A stretch of 34,124 nucleotides of DNA from an uncultured Bacteroidota bacterium (GCA_903848125.1 CAINFN010000062.1:1-34124); one strand, 5' to 3'; positions 1-9,082 are shown, numbered from the stretch's first letter. The notes: generated by a model from the letters alone, not told the origin. Numbers and translations: made by a program.

Positions 1-2
1 AA

Positions 3-3000
3 ACCGAATACCCACTTTGCTTACACAAGACTATTTTACTGCTACAACTGTTTCAATTAAAAGGGGCTGATTATTTTGAAACCATTCGTAACTGGGACAG
101 AGAGAAAAATAAGCTTCTGGCCTTGTATGGCTTTACTTTAGATGATTATATCGAAGACAAATTTGAATTTATTTACCATGATGGCAAACCCTTTTTAAAA
201 GTATTAGACGAAAAGGTTTTAAAATTAAATTCAAATGCGCCAGTAGCAATGAAGAGACCTAAGTCCAATGATTGGGACTTAGAGGAGGACGAGGATAAAG
301 TGATTAGTAAGCAGGAAATAAAAGAACGTTTTGGTATTGTTATGCAGCACCAACCTACGGCTTACCCCTATATTACTTTTAATGTTATTAAGGGAGAAGT
401 AAATGAGGAGGGCACTTCCTTTATTGGGAAAGTGGAAAAAGTTGATTTAGCTAAATTGGTGGTTCCTGCATTAATTAAAGAAGAAGATAAAATTTTAATA
501 CAGCTGGTAAAAAAACTGCAAACTGCTGAAATGTCAAAGTTCTTAAATAAAAACTCACCATTTCAAGGCATTTGGGATACCATTGTACATGCAGAGGAAG
601 ATAGTTTGCCAGAAGAGACAAAAGAATTAATTCAAGAATACCTACATCCAAAATTGGAGAAAGTTTGGAGAGATTTATCTGAGCATCCCTTTAATTTTTT
701 CTTACCCCACAACAAGCCTTTTACCACGGCCAATCTACAGAAGGCTGAATTGGTATTTAATACCATCCAACCTAGTTTTAAAGTAGAAAAAGAAGACAGT
801 AGATACCTTATTTATGCCAGTGTTAATTTACCAGAAGGCAATATTCCATTAGAAGAGAATCATGCTAAGTCTAATTTTATTTTTCAATACCATCATCAAT
901 TTTTTGTTTGGAAAAACAGAGACGATTTATCATGGGTGGAGAAATTTATGCCTCAAGGTTTTCATGAAATTGAATTAGATCAGTGGCCACAATATTTGCA
1001 AAGTACTTTATTGCCTTTGTCAAAAAAATATCATGTAGCATTAGAGAATGTCATTCAAGAAAAAGTAAGTGGAGTTAAGCCTCAATTACAAATTTTGTTA
1101 AAAGAAAGTGGCGATTATCTATTTTTTGAACCATTGTATGTTTATAAGGATATGGTTGTTCAAAAAGAAGACGGTCCTTCAGTGATTCAACAAGTGGGAG
1201 ATAAAATTATCATCTTAGAAAGAGACCTAGCTGCTGAAAGGCAATTAATGAATGTGATTGAACAACTTCATTCTGGTTTTATACGACCTAATGAAGGAAA
1301 TGTTTTAGCCTTAAAAGGAGCAGAGGTCTTAAAAAATAATTGGTTCTTTTTGTTTATAGATACGCTACGTGAAAAACAAATTCCATTATTTGGAACAGAA
1401 TATTTAAAACAATTTAAATTTAATACTGCTAAGCCATCCACTAAATTATACATTAGTAGTAATACAGATTGGTTTGATGCTAAAGTAGAAATTTCCTTCG
1501 GAGAGCAAAAGGTTTCAATTCAAGACATAAAAAATATGTTGTCTAATAAGCAACAGTTTGTGCCATTGAAAGATGGTAGCTTAGGCGTGCTTCCAGAAAA
1601 ATGGTTGAATAAATATTCCTTATTGTTTAAAGTAGGTGAAGGGAAAGCAGATAATTTAAAACTAAGTAAATACCATTTTTCTATTTTAGATGAATTGTAT
1701 CAACAAAGAGATGAGGAAGAAATTATCTTTCAGTTGGAAGGCAAGTATGAAAAAATTAGAGAACGTTATGCTATCGCAGATGTAACCCCTCCAGCACATT
1801 TAATGCCTATTTTGCGTCCTTATCAAATCAGTGGTTTCCAATGGTTGAACTATTTACACGATGTGCAATGGGGAGGCATATTGGCTGATGATATGGGATT
1901 AGGAAAGACTATCCAAACTTTATCTTTTTTACAACATTTAAAACAAAAGAATGGGAAGTTGGTGGCTTTAGTGGTTTGTCCTACCACGCTTTTATACAAC
2001 TGGCAGAATGAATTAAAAAAATTCACTCCTAGTTTAACGTATCATATCAATCATGGAGGCAGCAGAAATAAACAATTAATATTAAAACAGGAAGTAGAAG
2101 TAATTATTACAACCTATGGTACTTTAAGAAGTGATATTAAAATGTTTGTGGAAGTTAATTTTGATTACGTCATTTTAGATGAAAGTCAAGCGATAAAAAA
2201 TCCTGCCAGTAAAGTAACTAAAGCTGCGTGCTTGTTAAAGGCGACTAATAAATTGTGCTTGAGTGGTACGCCATTGCAAAACAATACTTTTGATATTTAT
2301 GCTCAAATGAATTTCTTAAACCCAGGTATGTTGGGTACGGTTGAATATTTCAAACATAATTTCTCTATGCCTATTGATAAATTTGATGAGCAAGAGCAAA
2401 AAGAACACCTACGTAAATTTGTATTCCCGTTCATTTTAAGAAGAACCAAAGAGCAAGTGGCTAAAGACTTACCAGAAAAACAAGAGATGGTTTTGTATTG
2501 TGAAATGGGAGACGCACAAAGAAAAATTTATGAAGCCTACCGAAATGATTACAGAGATAAGTTAATCGGAATGGTAGAAGAGAAAGGCATACAAAAATCT
2601 CAACTTTCTATCTTACAAGGTTTGATGAAGCTGAGACAAATTTGTGATAGTCCAGCAATTTTAAAAGACGAAGCGTATCCAAATGAATCTGTAAAATTGG
2701 AAGAATTGACCCGTGAAATAGCTGAAAATATTGGTGGACATAAAGCGTTGGTATTTTCTCAATTTTTAGGCATGCTAGCTTTGATTAAAGAACAATTAAA
2801 GAAATTAGGTATTGATTATGAATATTTTGACGGAGGAAGTACCATTCAAGAAAGAGAACGCGCCATTGAAAGATTCCAAAATGATGACAACTGTCGAGTA
2901 TTTTTAATTTCATTAAAAGCAGGTGGAGTGGGTTTGAATTTAACTGCAGCTGACTATGTATATATCGTTGATCCTTGGTGGAATCCAGCTGTAGAACAAC

Positions 3001-3197
3001 AAGCCATCGACAGGACGCATAGAATAGGACAAACTAAAAATATCTTTGCGTATCGTATGATTTGTAATGATACGGTTGAAGATAAAATATTGAAACTACA
3101 AGAAAGGAAAAGAAATTTAGCCAAAGAGTTAATATCAGATGAAGTAGGTTTTGTTAAGTCTTTAACCAAGGATGACATTGCTTATTTATTTAGTTAA
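3..3197 (+). CDS. SNF2/SWI2-family DEAD/DEAH helicase, 5' end truncated by window edge
   Basis: Helicase motifs ILADDMGLGKTIQT, DESQAIKNP, LSGTPLQNN, LISLKAGGVGLNLTAADYVYIVDPWWNPAVEQQAIDRTHRIGQ. The track start at 123 is a TTG; frame 3 is open back to position 3 with no stop. Confidence 0.95.
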   Translation, partial: TEYPLCLHKTILLLQLFQLKGADYFETIRNWDREKNKLLALYGFTLDDYIEDKFEFIYHDGKPFLKVLDEKVLKLNSNAPVAMKRPKSNDWDLEEDEDKVISKQEIKERFGIVMQHQPTAYPYITFNVIKGEVNEEGTSFIGKVEKVDLAKLVVPALIKEEDKILIQLVKKLQTAEMSKFLNKNSPFQGIWDTIVHAEEDSLPEETKELIQEYLHPKLEKVWRDLSEHPFNFFLPHNKPFTTANLQKAELVFNTIQPSFKVEKEDSRYLIYASVNLPEGNIPLEENHAKSNFIFQYHHQFFVWKNRDDLSWVEKFMPQGFHEIELDQWPQYLQSTLLPLSKKYHVALENVIQEKVSGVKPQLQILLKESGDYLFFEPLYVYKDMVVQKEDGPSVIQQVGDKIIILERDLAAERQLMNVIEQLHSGFIRPNEGNVLALKGAEVLKNNWFFLFIDTLREKQIPLFGTEYLKQFKFNTAKPSTKLYISSNTDWFDAKVEISFGEQKVSIQDIKNMLSNKQQFVPLKDGSLGVLPEKWLNKYSLLFKVGEGKADNLKLSKYHFSILDELYQQRDEEEIIFQLEGKYEKIRERYAIADVTPPAHLMPILRPYQISGFQWLNYLHDVQWGGILADDMGLGKTIQTLSFLQHLKQKNGKLVALVVCPTTLLYNWQNELKKFTPSLTYHINHGGSRNKQLILKQEVEVIITTYGTLRSDIKMFVEVNFDYVILDESQAIKNPASKVTKAACLLKATNKLCLSGTPLQNNTFDIYAQMNFLNPGMLGTVEYFKHNFSMPIDKFDEQEQKEHLRKFVFPFILRRTKEQVAKDLPEKQEMVLYCEMGDAQRKIYEAYRNDYRDKLIGMVEEKGIQKSQLSILQGLMKLRQICDSPAILKDEAYPNESVKLEELTREIAENIGGHKALVFSQFLGMLALIKEQLKKLGIDYEYFDGGSTIQERERAIERFQNDDNCRVFLISLKAGGVGLNLTAADYVYIVDPWWNPAVEQQAIDRTHRIGQTKNIFAYRMICNDTVEDKILKLQERKRNLAKELISDEVGFVKSLTKDDIAYLFS

Positions 3198-3259
3198 TCA
3201 TCACATTTTTTTATGCTAGCCCATTTTATTTATTATATTTAGTTAGCAAAATTTAATAA

Positions 3260-4330
3260 ATGAAAAAGGGAATACTATTTTTAGTAGGGGTATTTTTTTA
3301 TACCAGTCAGCAAGCGCAATCGCCTATTCAGTATCACACAATAGAAAATTTATCTATTGTAGGAAGGGCCTTCCCTAATCAAACTAGCTATCAACGTTTC
3401 CCTGATAGTTTAGCAAGTTTATTAAGGGTACCAGTTTGGCAACTAAGTAAAAATTCTACGGGGTTAGCCATTTACTTTGAAACCAATTCAAAACAGATTA
3501 GTGCAAAATGGAAAACTGGAGCCACCACCAGCTTCCCACATGTAGCCAATACACTGGTTAAAGGGGTAGATCTATATGCATTGGATCATGATCAATGGTA
3601 TTATGTTGGTATTGGAAAACCTAATCATGCTGTTTATCAAGAAGCATCTATCATTAAGGATTTAGACGGATCAATAAGACAATATTTATTGTATTTGCCC
3701 GATTATGAAACAACCGATTCCTTATTTATTGGCGTCGATTCAGCAGCTTTATTACAAAATAGCAGTCGCCCTATTTTCAAAAAGAATAAGCCAATTGTAT
3801 TTTATGGAACCAGTATCGTTCAAGGTGCTTCTGCCATGCGCAGCGGGATGGCGTATCCCGCCATTATTGAAAGACAATTAAAAACGGAAACCATCAATTT
3901 AGGATTTAGTGGCAATGGGCAGCTTGACTCAATGTTAGCAGTAATTATGTCTACCATTGATGCTTCTTGTTATGTAATTGATTGTGGTCCTAATTTAACG
4001 CCGCAACAGGCAAAGGAACGAACCTTACCTTTTTTAAAACAACTTAAACAACTAAGCCCCAACACACCTATATTATTAATTGAACAAATAAATTACCCAA
4101 CAGCCCGCTTTGTTTCAAGTATCGATGAAAAAATAAAATTGATTAATAAAAGTTTTTCAGACGCTTTTGAAACTTTAAATAAAGAGGGCGTTACTGGTAT
4201 TTATTATTTACCAGCTAAAGGGCTTATTGGCGAAGATGGGGAAGCCACAGTTGACGGAGTTCATTTAACTGATCTTGGATTTTTTAGAATGGCACAATCC
4301 ATCATAAAAAAATTAAAAACAATTTTATAA
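3260..4330 (+). CDS. secreted SGNH/GDSL-family hydrolase
   Basis: N-terminal signal-like segment; GTSIVQG block (Ser nucleophile), GFSGNG block, C-terminal DGVHLTDLG (Asp/His) block. Confidence 0.85.
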   Translation: MKKGILFLVGVFFYTSQQAQSPIQYHTIENLSIVGRAFPNQTSYQRFPDSLASLLRVPVWQLSKNSTGLAIYFETNSKQISAKWKTGATTSFPHVANTLVKGVDLYALDHDQWYYVGIGKPNHAVYQEASIIKDLDGSIRQYLLYLPDYETTDSLFIGVDSAALLQNSSRPIFKKNKPIVFYGTSIVQGASAMRSGMAYPAIIERQLKTETINLGFSGNGQLDSMLAVIMSTIDASCYVIDCGPNLTPQQAKERTLPFLKQLKQLSPNTPILLIEQINYPTARFVSSIDEKIKLINKSFSDAFETLNKEGVTGIYYLPAKGLIGEDGEATVDGVHLTDLGFFRMAQSIIKKLKTIL

Positions 4331-4336
4331 TCCAAT

Positions 4337-4651
4337 CTATTTTAATTCAGCTGCAGCTAGGTTTGCTTTTGGATTTTTTAAAAATTCATTTTTACATTCG
4401 GTCGAACAAAATCCGAGCACTTTATTTTGAAAATGGGCAGTATCACTTATGCCAGCAGTTACTGGCATGCCACAACTAGGATCTTTTTTATTGTCAACCA
4501 AGGAGACACTAAACGTCTTTTCATCTGCTTTTTGGCTAATGGCTACCTTGGTCGTATCAGCAACAGATGCTGTTTTATTTGCATTATTTTGGCCGCAGGC
4601 AAGCAGGAAGCAGCTACATCCAATAACAAAACTATTCGTGAAAATTTTCAT
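4337..4651 (-). CDS. small lipoprotein with YHS-like metal-binding domain
   Basis: Lipobox-like LLACG; DPSCGMPVTAG...FCSTECKNEFLKNP matches YHS domain pattern. Confidence 0.8.
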   Translation of the reverse strand: MKIFTNSFVIGCSCFLLACGQNNANKTASVADTTKVAISQKADEKTFSVSLVDNKKDPSCGMPVTAGISDTAHFQNKVLGFCSTECKNEFLKNPKANLAAAELK

Positions 4652-4762
4652 ATTCGAGGATTTGGATCAAAATTACAATTAAAAAGCAGCTTTTGAAAAA
4701 CTAACAATCATTCACTTTTAGAGCTGTATTTTCCTAAAAGACAGTGCTGGAACAAATTAGGG

Positions 4763-4777
4763 GGGGTCTTAGACCCC
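4763..4777. repeat. short perfect inverted repeat GGGGTCT-T-AGACCCC
   Basis: Direct reading: 7-bp arms around a single base, in the intergenic region between a minus-strand gene and the arg leader. Confidence 0.85.
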
Positions 4778-4808
4778 ATTTGTCTATTTTATTTAATACT
4801 TTTATACC

Positions 4809-4828
4809 CTCCTTCCTATTAAAAGGAG
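4809..4828 (+). promoter_or_regulatory. hairpin sequestering the leader-ORF Shine-Dalgarno
   Basis: CTCCTT (4809-4814) pairs with AAGGAG (4823-4828), loop cctattaa; AGGAG lies 8 nt before the ATG at 4837. Confidence 0.5.
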
Positions 4829-4836
4829 TCATCTAA

Positions 4837-4962
4837 ATGAAACAGGTACAATTACATATTACTAAAACTTGTGCAATTACTGCACCAGTATCTGTTTTAA
4901 ATGAACCGAGCCCTATGATGACGTCTAGTATCGTCAGATTTTTCTGCCGACGTGGATTCTGA
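4837..4962 (+). CDS. putative arginine-operon leader peptide (41 aa): MKQVQLHITKTCAITAPVSVLNEPSPMMTSSIVRFFCRRGF
   Basis: ATG at 4837 with AGGAG at 8-nt spacing; TGA at 4960-4962; three Arg codons in the last eight (aga ... cga cgt); directly upstream of the arg operon and overlapped by hairpins. Confidence 0.6.
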   Translation: MKQVQLHITKTCAITAPVSVLNEPSPMMTSSIVRFFCRRGF

Positions 4963-4994
4963 TAGGACGAGCAATTGGCACTTGCCCCTATCAG
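4959..4994 (+). promoter_or_regulatory. attenuator-type hairpin overlapping leader stop codon
   Basis: Perfect 8-bp arms CTGATAGG (4959-4966)/CCTATCAG (4987-4994) plus inner GCAA/TTGC. Confidence 0.6.
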
Positions 4995-4997
4995 TGG

Positions 4998-5043
4998 AAA
5001 AAGCCCCAAAGAATCATTCTTACGCCAGCATTCTTCTTTTTTT
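4998..5043 (+). terminator. candidate conditional terminator in arg leader
   Basis: AAAAAG and AAGAAT on the 5' side can pair with ATTCTT-CTTTTT on the 3' side, ending in a 7-T run (5037-5043). Stem is A/T-rich and has a 5-nt bulge, so weak. Confidence 0.35.
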
Positions 5044-5058
5044 AAAATTAATAGCTCA

Positions 5059-5706
5059 TTGGAACCAAAAATTATAGTTCGCGTAGCCCACAGTGGGGAC
5101 GCTTCCTTTGCAAATACCATCACCGATGAAATGGCTTCTTCGGCGCAAGCGCGTGGGACGGGTATTGCTAAACGTAGCCCTGAATATGTGGCCAAAAAAA
5201 TAAATGAAGGCAAGTCTGTTATTGCAGTTACCGAAGATGGTACCTGGGTAGGTTTTTGTTATATTGAAGCTTGGCAACATGGACAGTTTGTGGCCAATAG
5301 TGGTTTAATTGTAGCCCCTGCTTTTAGAAAAACGGGCATTGCTAAAAAAATTAAGCAAACTATTTTTCAATTGTCTAGAGAAACCTATCCTACTGCTAAA
5401 ATATTTGGATTAACAACGGGTTTAGCGGTAATGAAAATAAATAGTGAATTAGGCTATGAACCAGTCACCTATAGTGAACTAACCGATGATGAAGAATTTT
5501 GGGCTGGTTGCAAAAGTTGTGTGAACTATGAAATTTTGATGAGTAAGGATCGTAAAAATTGCATGTGTACTGCTATGTTGTATGAACCCAAGCAACCGAA
5601 TACTGTTGAAGAAGTAGCGGCTGAATTTTCAAATAACTCTAAGTTGTACGAGCGTTTTATGAAAATAAAACAAAGTAAATTATTGAACTGGTTTAGAAAA
5701 AAATAA
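5059..5706 (+). CDS. GNAT-family N-acetyltransferase, first structural gene of the arg operon
   Basis: GNAT-like protein core (VIAVTEDGTWVGFCYIE, NSGLIVAPAFRKTGIAKKI). Track start is TTG at 4975; a second in-frame TTG at 5059 (MEPKIIVRVA...) lies after the leader structures and gives a more plausible N-terminus. Confidence 0.75.
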   Translation: MEPKIIVRVAHSGDASFANTITDEMASSAQARGTGIAKRSPEYVAKKINEGKSVIAVTEDGTWVGFCYIEAWQHGQFVANSGLIVAPAFRKTGIAKKIKQTIFQLSRETYPTAKIFGLTTGLAVMKINSELGYEPVTYSELTDDEEFWAGCKSCVNYEILMSKDRKNCMCTAMLYEPKQPNTVEEVAAEFSNNSKLYERFMKIKQSKLLNWFRKK

Positions 5707-5711
5707 ATGTT

Positions 5712-6911
5712 ATGGAAAAAGTTGTATTAGGATTTAGTGGAGGTTTAGATACTACGTTTTGTGTAAAATACTTAACGGAGGATAAAGGATTAGAAGTACA
5801 CAGTGTGATTGTGAATACCGGTGGTTTTACCGAAGAGGAATTAAAAAAAGTGGAAGCACATGCTTATGCTTTGGGTGTAAAAACACATACTTCTGTAAAT
5901 GCAGTGGAAGGCTACTATGATAGTATTATCAAGTATTTGATTTATGGAAATGTTTTAAAAAACAATACCTATCCATTAAGTGTGAGTGCAGAGCGATTAA
6001 GTCAAGCTTTACATATTGCGGAGCATGTAAAAAAAGTAGGTGCTAAATTAGTAGCCCATGGCAGTACGGGCGCTGGCAATGATCAGGTTCGTTTTGATAT
6101 GATATTTCAAATTATGATTCCTGGCATTGAGATTTTAACACCGATACGTGATTTACAATTAAGTAGAGAAGCAGAAATTGAATATTTAAAAGGGAAAGGT
6201 GTTCAAATGAATTTTGAAAAAGCGGCCTATTCAATTAATAAAGGGTTGTGGGGTACCAGTGTGGGTGGAAAAGAAACATTGAATTCAAAAGGGATGTTGC
6301 CAGAAAGTGCATGGCCAACTCAAATGTCAAAAGAAGGGGCGAGCGAAGAAATGGTGATTGGCTTTGAAAAAGGAGAAATTAAAAAAGTAAATGGTCAAGC
6401 ATTTGCGCATCCAACAGAGGCCATTCAATTTATACAATCTATTGCTGGTGCATATGGTATTGGAAGAGACATTCATGTAGGAGATACCATTATAGGAATT
6501 AAAGGACGTGTAGGTTTTGAAGCGGCAGCACCGATGGTGATATTAAAAGCACACCATGCTTTAGAAAAACATGTATTAACAAAGTGGCAATTATCTTGGA
6601 AGGATCAGTTGGCTTCTTTTTATGGCAACTGGTTACATGAGGGTCAGATATTAGATCCAGTAATGCGTGATATTGAAGCGTATTTAACCAATTCACAAGC
6701 ACAAGTTACTGGTCATGTATTTGTTCAATTAAATCCATATCGTTTCCAAATCATAGGTATTGAATCAGAGAATGATTTGATGAGTGCGAAATTTGGTAAG
6801 TATGGTGAAATGAACACAGGATTTACGGGTGCGGATGTAAGAGGGTTTACTAAAATATTTGGTAATCAAACAAGCATCTTTCATAATGTGAAAGAATCAA
6901 ATAAAAAATAA
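5712..6911 (+). CDS. argG: argininosuccinate synthase
   Basis: LGFSGGLDTTFCVKYL ATP-pyrophosphatase motif, AHGSTGAGNDQVRFD. Confidence 0.95.
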   Translation: MEKVVLGFSGGLDTTFCVKYLTEDKGLEVHSVIVNTGGFTEEELKKVEAHAYALGVKTHTSVNAVEGYYDSIIKYLIYGNVLKNNTYPLSVSAERLSQALHIAEHVKKVGAKLVAHGSTGAGNDQVRFDMIFQIMIPGIEILTPIRDLQLSREAEIEYLKGKGVQMNFEKAAYSINKGLWGTSVGGKETLNSKGMLPESAWPTQMSKEGASEEMVIGFEKGEIKKVNGQAFAHPTEAIQFIQSIAGAYGIGRDIHVGDTIIGIKGRVGFEAAAPMVILKAHHALEKHVLTKWQLSWKDQLASFYGNWLHEGQILDPVMRDIEAYLTNSQAQVTGHVFVQLNPYRFQIIGIESENDLMSAKFGKYGEMNTGFTGADVRGFTKIFGNQTSIFHNVKESNKK

Positions 6912-6923
6912 ACGAATTCTAAA

Positions 6924-7904
6924 ATGCAAAAAGTTAATATTGGAATAGTAGGAGGTGCAGGCTATACAGGTGGTGAATTACTGCGTGTAGTTTTGCGTCA
7001 TCCTAATGCACATATTAGTTTTGTGCACAGTACTAGTAGCGCAGAAGAATTGGTGAGCAAGGTACACACTGACTTAGTGGGGGATACGGATTTAAAATTT
7101 GTAGCAGCATTAGATCAAAATATAGATGTTTTGTTTTTATGTGTTGGTCATGGAGATGCAAAAAAATTCTTGGCTGCTCATGATATAAAATCAAGTATAA
7201 AAATAATTGATCTGTCTCAGGATTTTAGGTTAGCTGAAGGAGCTTCTATTGGTACAAGACAATTTGTATATGGTTTACCAGAATTAAACAAAGCAGCAAT
7301 AACTAGTGCACAAAATATTGCCAACCCAGGTTGTTTTGCCACAGCCATTCAATTAGGTTTATTGCCTTTGGCTTCAAAAGGATTATTAAAGGAAGTATAT
7401 ACAACAGGTATTACTGGTGCTACGGGTGCTGGCCAAGCTTTGTCAGTAACCAGTCATTTTAGTTGGAGAGCCAATAACATTCAAGCCTATAAAACTTTAC
7501 AACATCAACACTTAAATGAAATAGAAGAAAGTTTGGCTACACTTCAAGGCAATAAAAATGCGGAAGTGCACTTTGTGCCATGGAGAGGCGATTTTACAAG
7601 AGGTATTTTTGTGACTTCAGTAATCTCCTCCGATTTAAGTATGGAGGCTATTTACGAATTATACAATGCCTATTATGAGTCGCATCCTTTTACACATGTT
7701 TCTAAAAACAATATTGATTTAAAACAAGTAGTGAATACCAATAAATGTTTAATTCATATTGAAAAGCAAGGAAATAAAATTGCCATTCATTCGGTGATTG
7801 ATAATTTATTGAAAGGTGCTGTAGGTCAAGCGGTGCAAAATATGAATTTAATTTTCGGATTAGAAGAAGGCACTGGATTACAATTAAAAGCAAATTATTT
7901 TTAA
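6924..7904 (+). CDS. argC: N-acetyl-gamma-glutamyl-phosphate reductase
   Basis: GIVGGAGYTGGELLR nucleotide-binding motif; NPGCFATAIQL active-site Cys motif. Confidence 0.95.
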   Translation: MQKVNIGIVGGAGYTGGELLRVVLRHPNAHISFVHSTSSAEELVSKVHTDLVGDTDLKFVAALDQNIDVLFLCVGHGDAKKFLAAHDIKSSIKIIDLSQDFRLAEGASIGTRQFVYGLPELNKAAITSAQNIANPGCFATAIQLGLLPLASKGLLKEVYTTGITGATGAGQALSVTSHFSWRANNIQAYKTLQHQHLNEIEESLATLQGNKNAEVHFVPWRGDFTRGIFVTSVISSDLSMEAIYELYNAYYESHPFTHVSKNNIDLKQVVNTNKCLIHIEKQGNKIAIHSVIDNLLKGAVGQAVQNMNLIFGLEEGTGLQLKANYF

Positions 7905-7930
7905 ACTCTATTGATTATAAATTTTTCACC

Positions 7931-9082
7931 ATGTCATTATTCAACGTATACCCTTTAAACCCCATCGCAATTATCAAAGCTGCAGGCAGCCGCGTTTGGG
8001 ATGATAAGGGGCAGGAATATTTAGACATGTATGGTGGACACGCTGTTATAAGTATTGGTCATACGCAACCACATTGGGTAAAGCGTATCGAAGATCAATT
8101 GCATGCGATTGCATTTTATTCAAATTCTGTCATCATGCCTATTCAGGAGCAACTTGCAACTGCATTGAATGAAATAAGTGGGAAAAAGGATTTTCAATTA
8201 TTTTTATGCAATAGTGGGGCGGAAGCCAATGAAAATGCATTAAAATTAGCTTCCTTTCATACCGGCAGAAAAAAAATCATAGCGTTCAAGAAATCATTTC
8301 ACGGAAGAACTTCTTTAGCAGTGGCAGCAACGGACAATCCAAGTATTGTTGCCCCTGTGAATGAAACAGATAATATTATCTTTTTACCATTCAATGATGT
8401 GGCTGCTTTAGAAGCTTGCTTTGCAAGCAATGGTGCTGAAATTGCTGCTGTCATTATTGAAGGCATTCAAGGTGTTGCTGGAATTCATAAGGCAAACGAT
8501 GCATTTTTACAAGCCATTCGAAAAACATGTGATATACATGGTGCTGTATATATAGCTGATAGTGTGCAATGTGGTTATGGAAGATCAGGTCAATTTTTTG
8601 CGCACGATCATGCAGGAGTTAATGCAGATATTTATTCAATGGCCAAGGGAATGGGAAACGGATTTCCTATTGGCGGTATTTTAATTGCACCCCATATTCA
8701 AGCAAAGATGGGTATGCTAGGTACCACATTTGGGGGCAATCCTCTAGCTTGTGCTGCCGCATTAGCAGTGATTGAAGTAATGCAAAAAGAAAATTTGATT
8801 AAAGCTGCTCAAGAAAAAGGGGCCTATTTAATAAACGCATTAAAAAATACAGAAGGAGTGAAGACGGTAAGAGGTAGAGGTTTAATGATTGGATTTGAAA
8901 TGGAAGCAGGGTTGGAGGACATTCGGAAAGTATTATTGAATGATTTGAAAATATTTACTGGTGAGGCTAAGCCAAATGTGGTGAGACTATTACCGTCATT
9001 AGCGATTAGCATGGAGGATATAAATTTATTTTTAACCGGGTTGAATAAGGCGATTCAACTTTTGAAGCAAAAGAACGATTAA
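7931..9082 (+). CDS. argD: acetylornithine (or succinylornithine) aminotransferase
   Basis: Class III PLP aminotransferase: NSGAEANENALKLAS, FHGRTSLAVAAT, DSVQCGYGRSG, SMAKGMGNGFPIGG. Confidence 0.92.
   Translation: MSLFNVYPLNPIAIIKAAGSRVWDDKGQEYLDMYGGHAVISIGHTQPHWVKRIEDQLHAIAFYSNSVIMPIQEQLATALNEISGKKDFQLFLCNSGAEANENALKLASFHTGRKKIIAFKKSFHGRTSLAVAATDNPSIVAPVNETDNIIFLPFNDVAALEACFASNGAEIAAVIIEGIQGVAGIHKANDAFLQAIRKTCDIHGAVYIADSVQCGYGRSGQFFAHDHAGVNADIYSMAKGMGNGFPIGGILIAPHIQAKMGMLGTTFGGNPLACAAALAVIEVMQKENLIKAAQEKGAYLINALKNTEGVKTVRGRGLMIGFEMEAGLEDIRKVLLNDLKIFTGEAKPNVVRLLPSLAISMEDINLFLTGLNKAIQLLKQKND

Noticed and set aside
4427-4696. Plus-strand ORFs 4427-4696 and 4449-4682
   Set aside because: Antisense to the well-supported YHS lipoprotein; low-complexity composition and no recognisable domain.
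4763-4790. GGGGTCTTAGACCCC as an intrinsic terminator
   Set aside because: Followed by attTgtcta, not a continuous T-run, and no plus-strand gene ends nearby; listed as a palindrome of unknown role instead.
4779-4804. Bacteroidota-type promoter (TTTG ... TACTTTTA) for the arg operon
   Set aside because: Spacing of about 14 nt is shorter than the usual range and the last base mismatches; too weak to call.
4833-5280. Minus-strand ORFs 4833-5213 and 5056-5280 over the arg leader/GNAT start
   Set aside because: Antisense to the leader and GNAT; no domain pattern; explained as spurious open frames.
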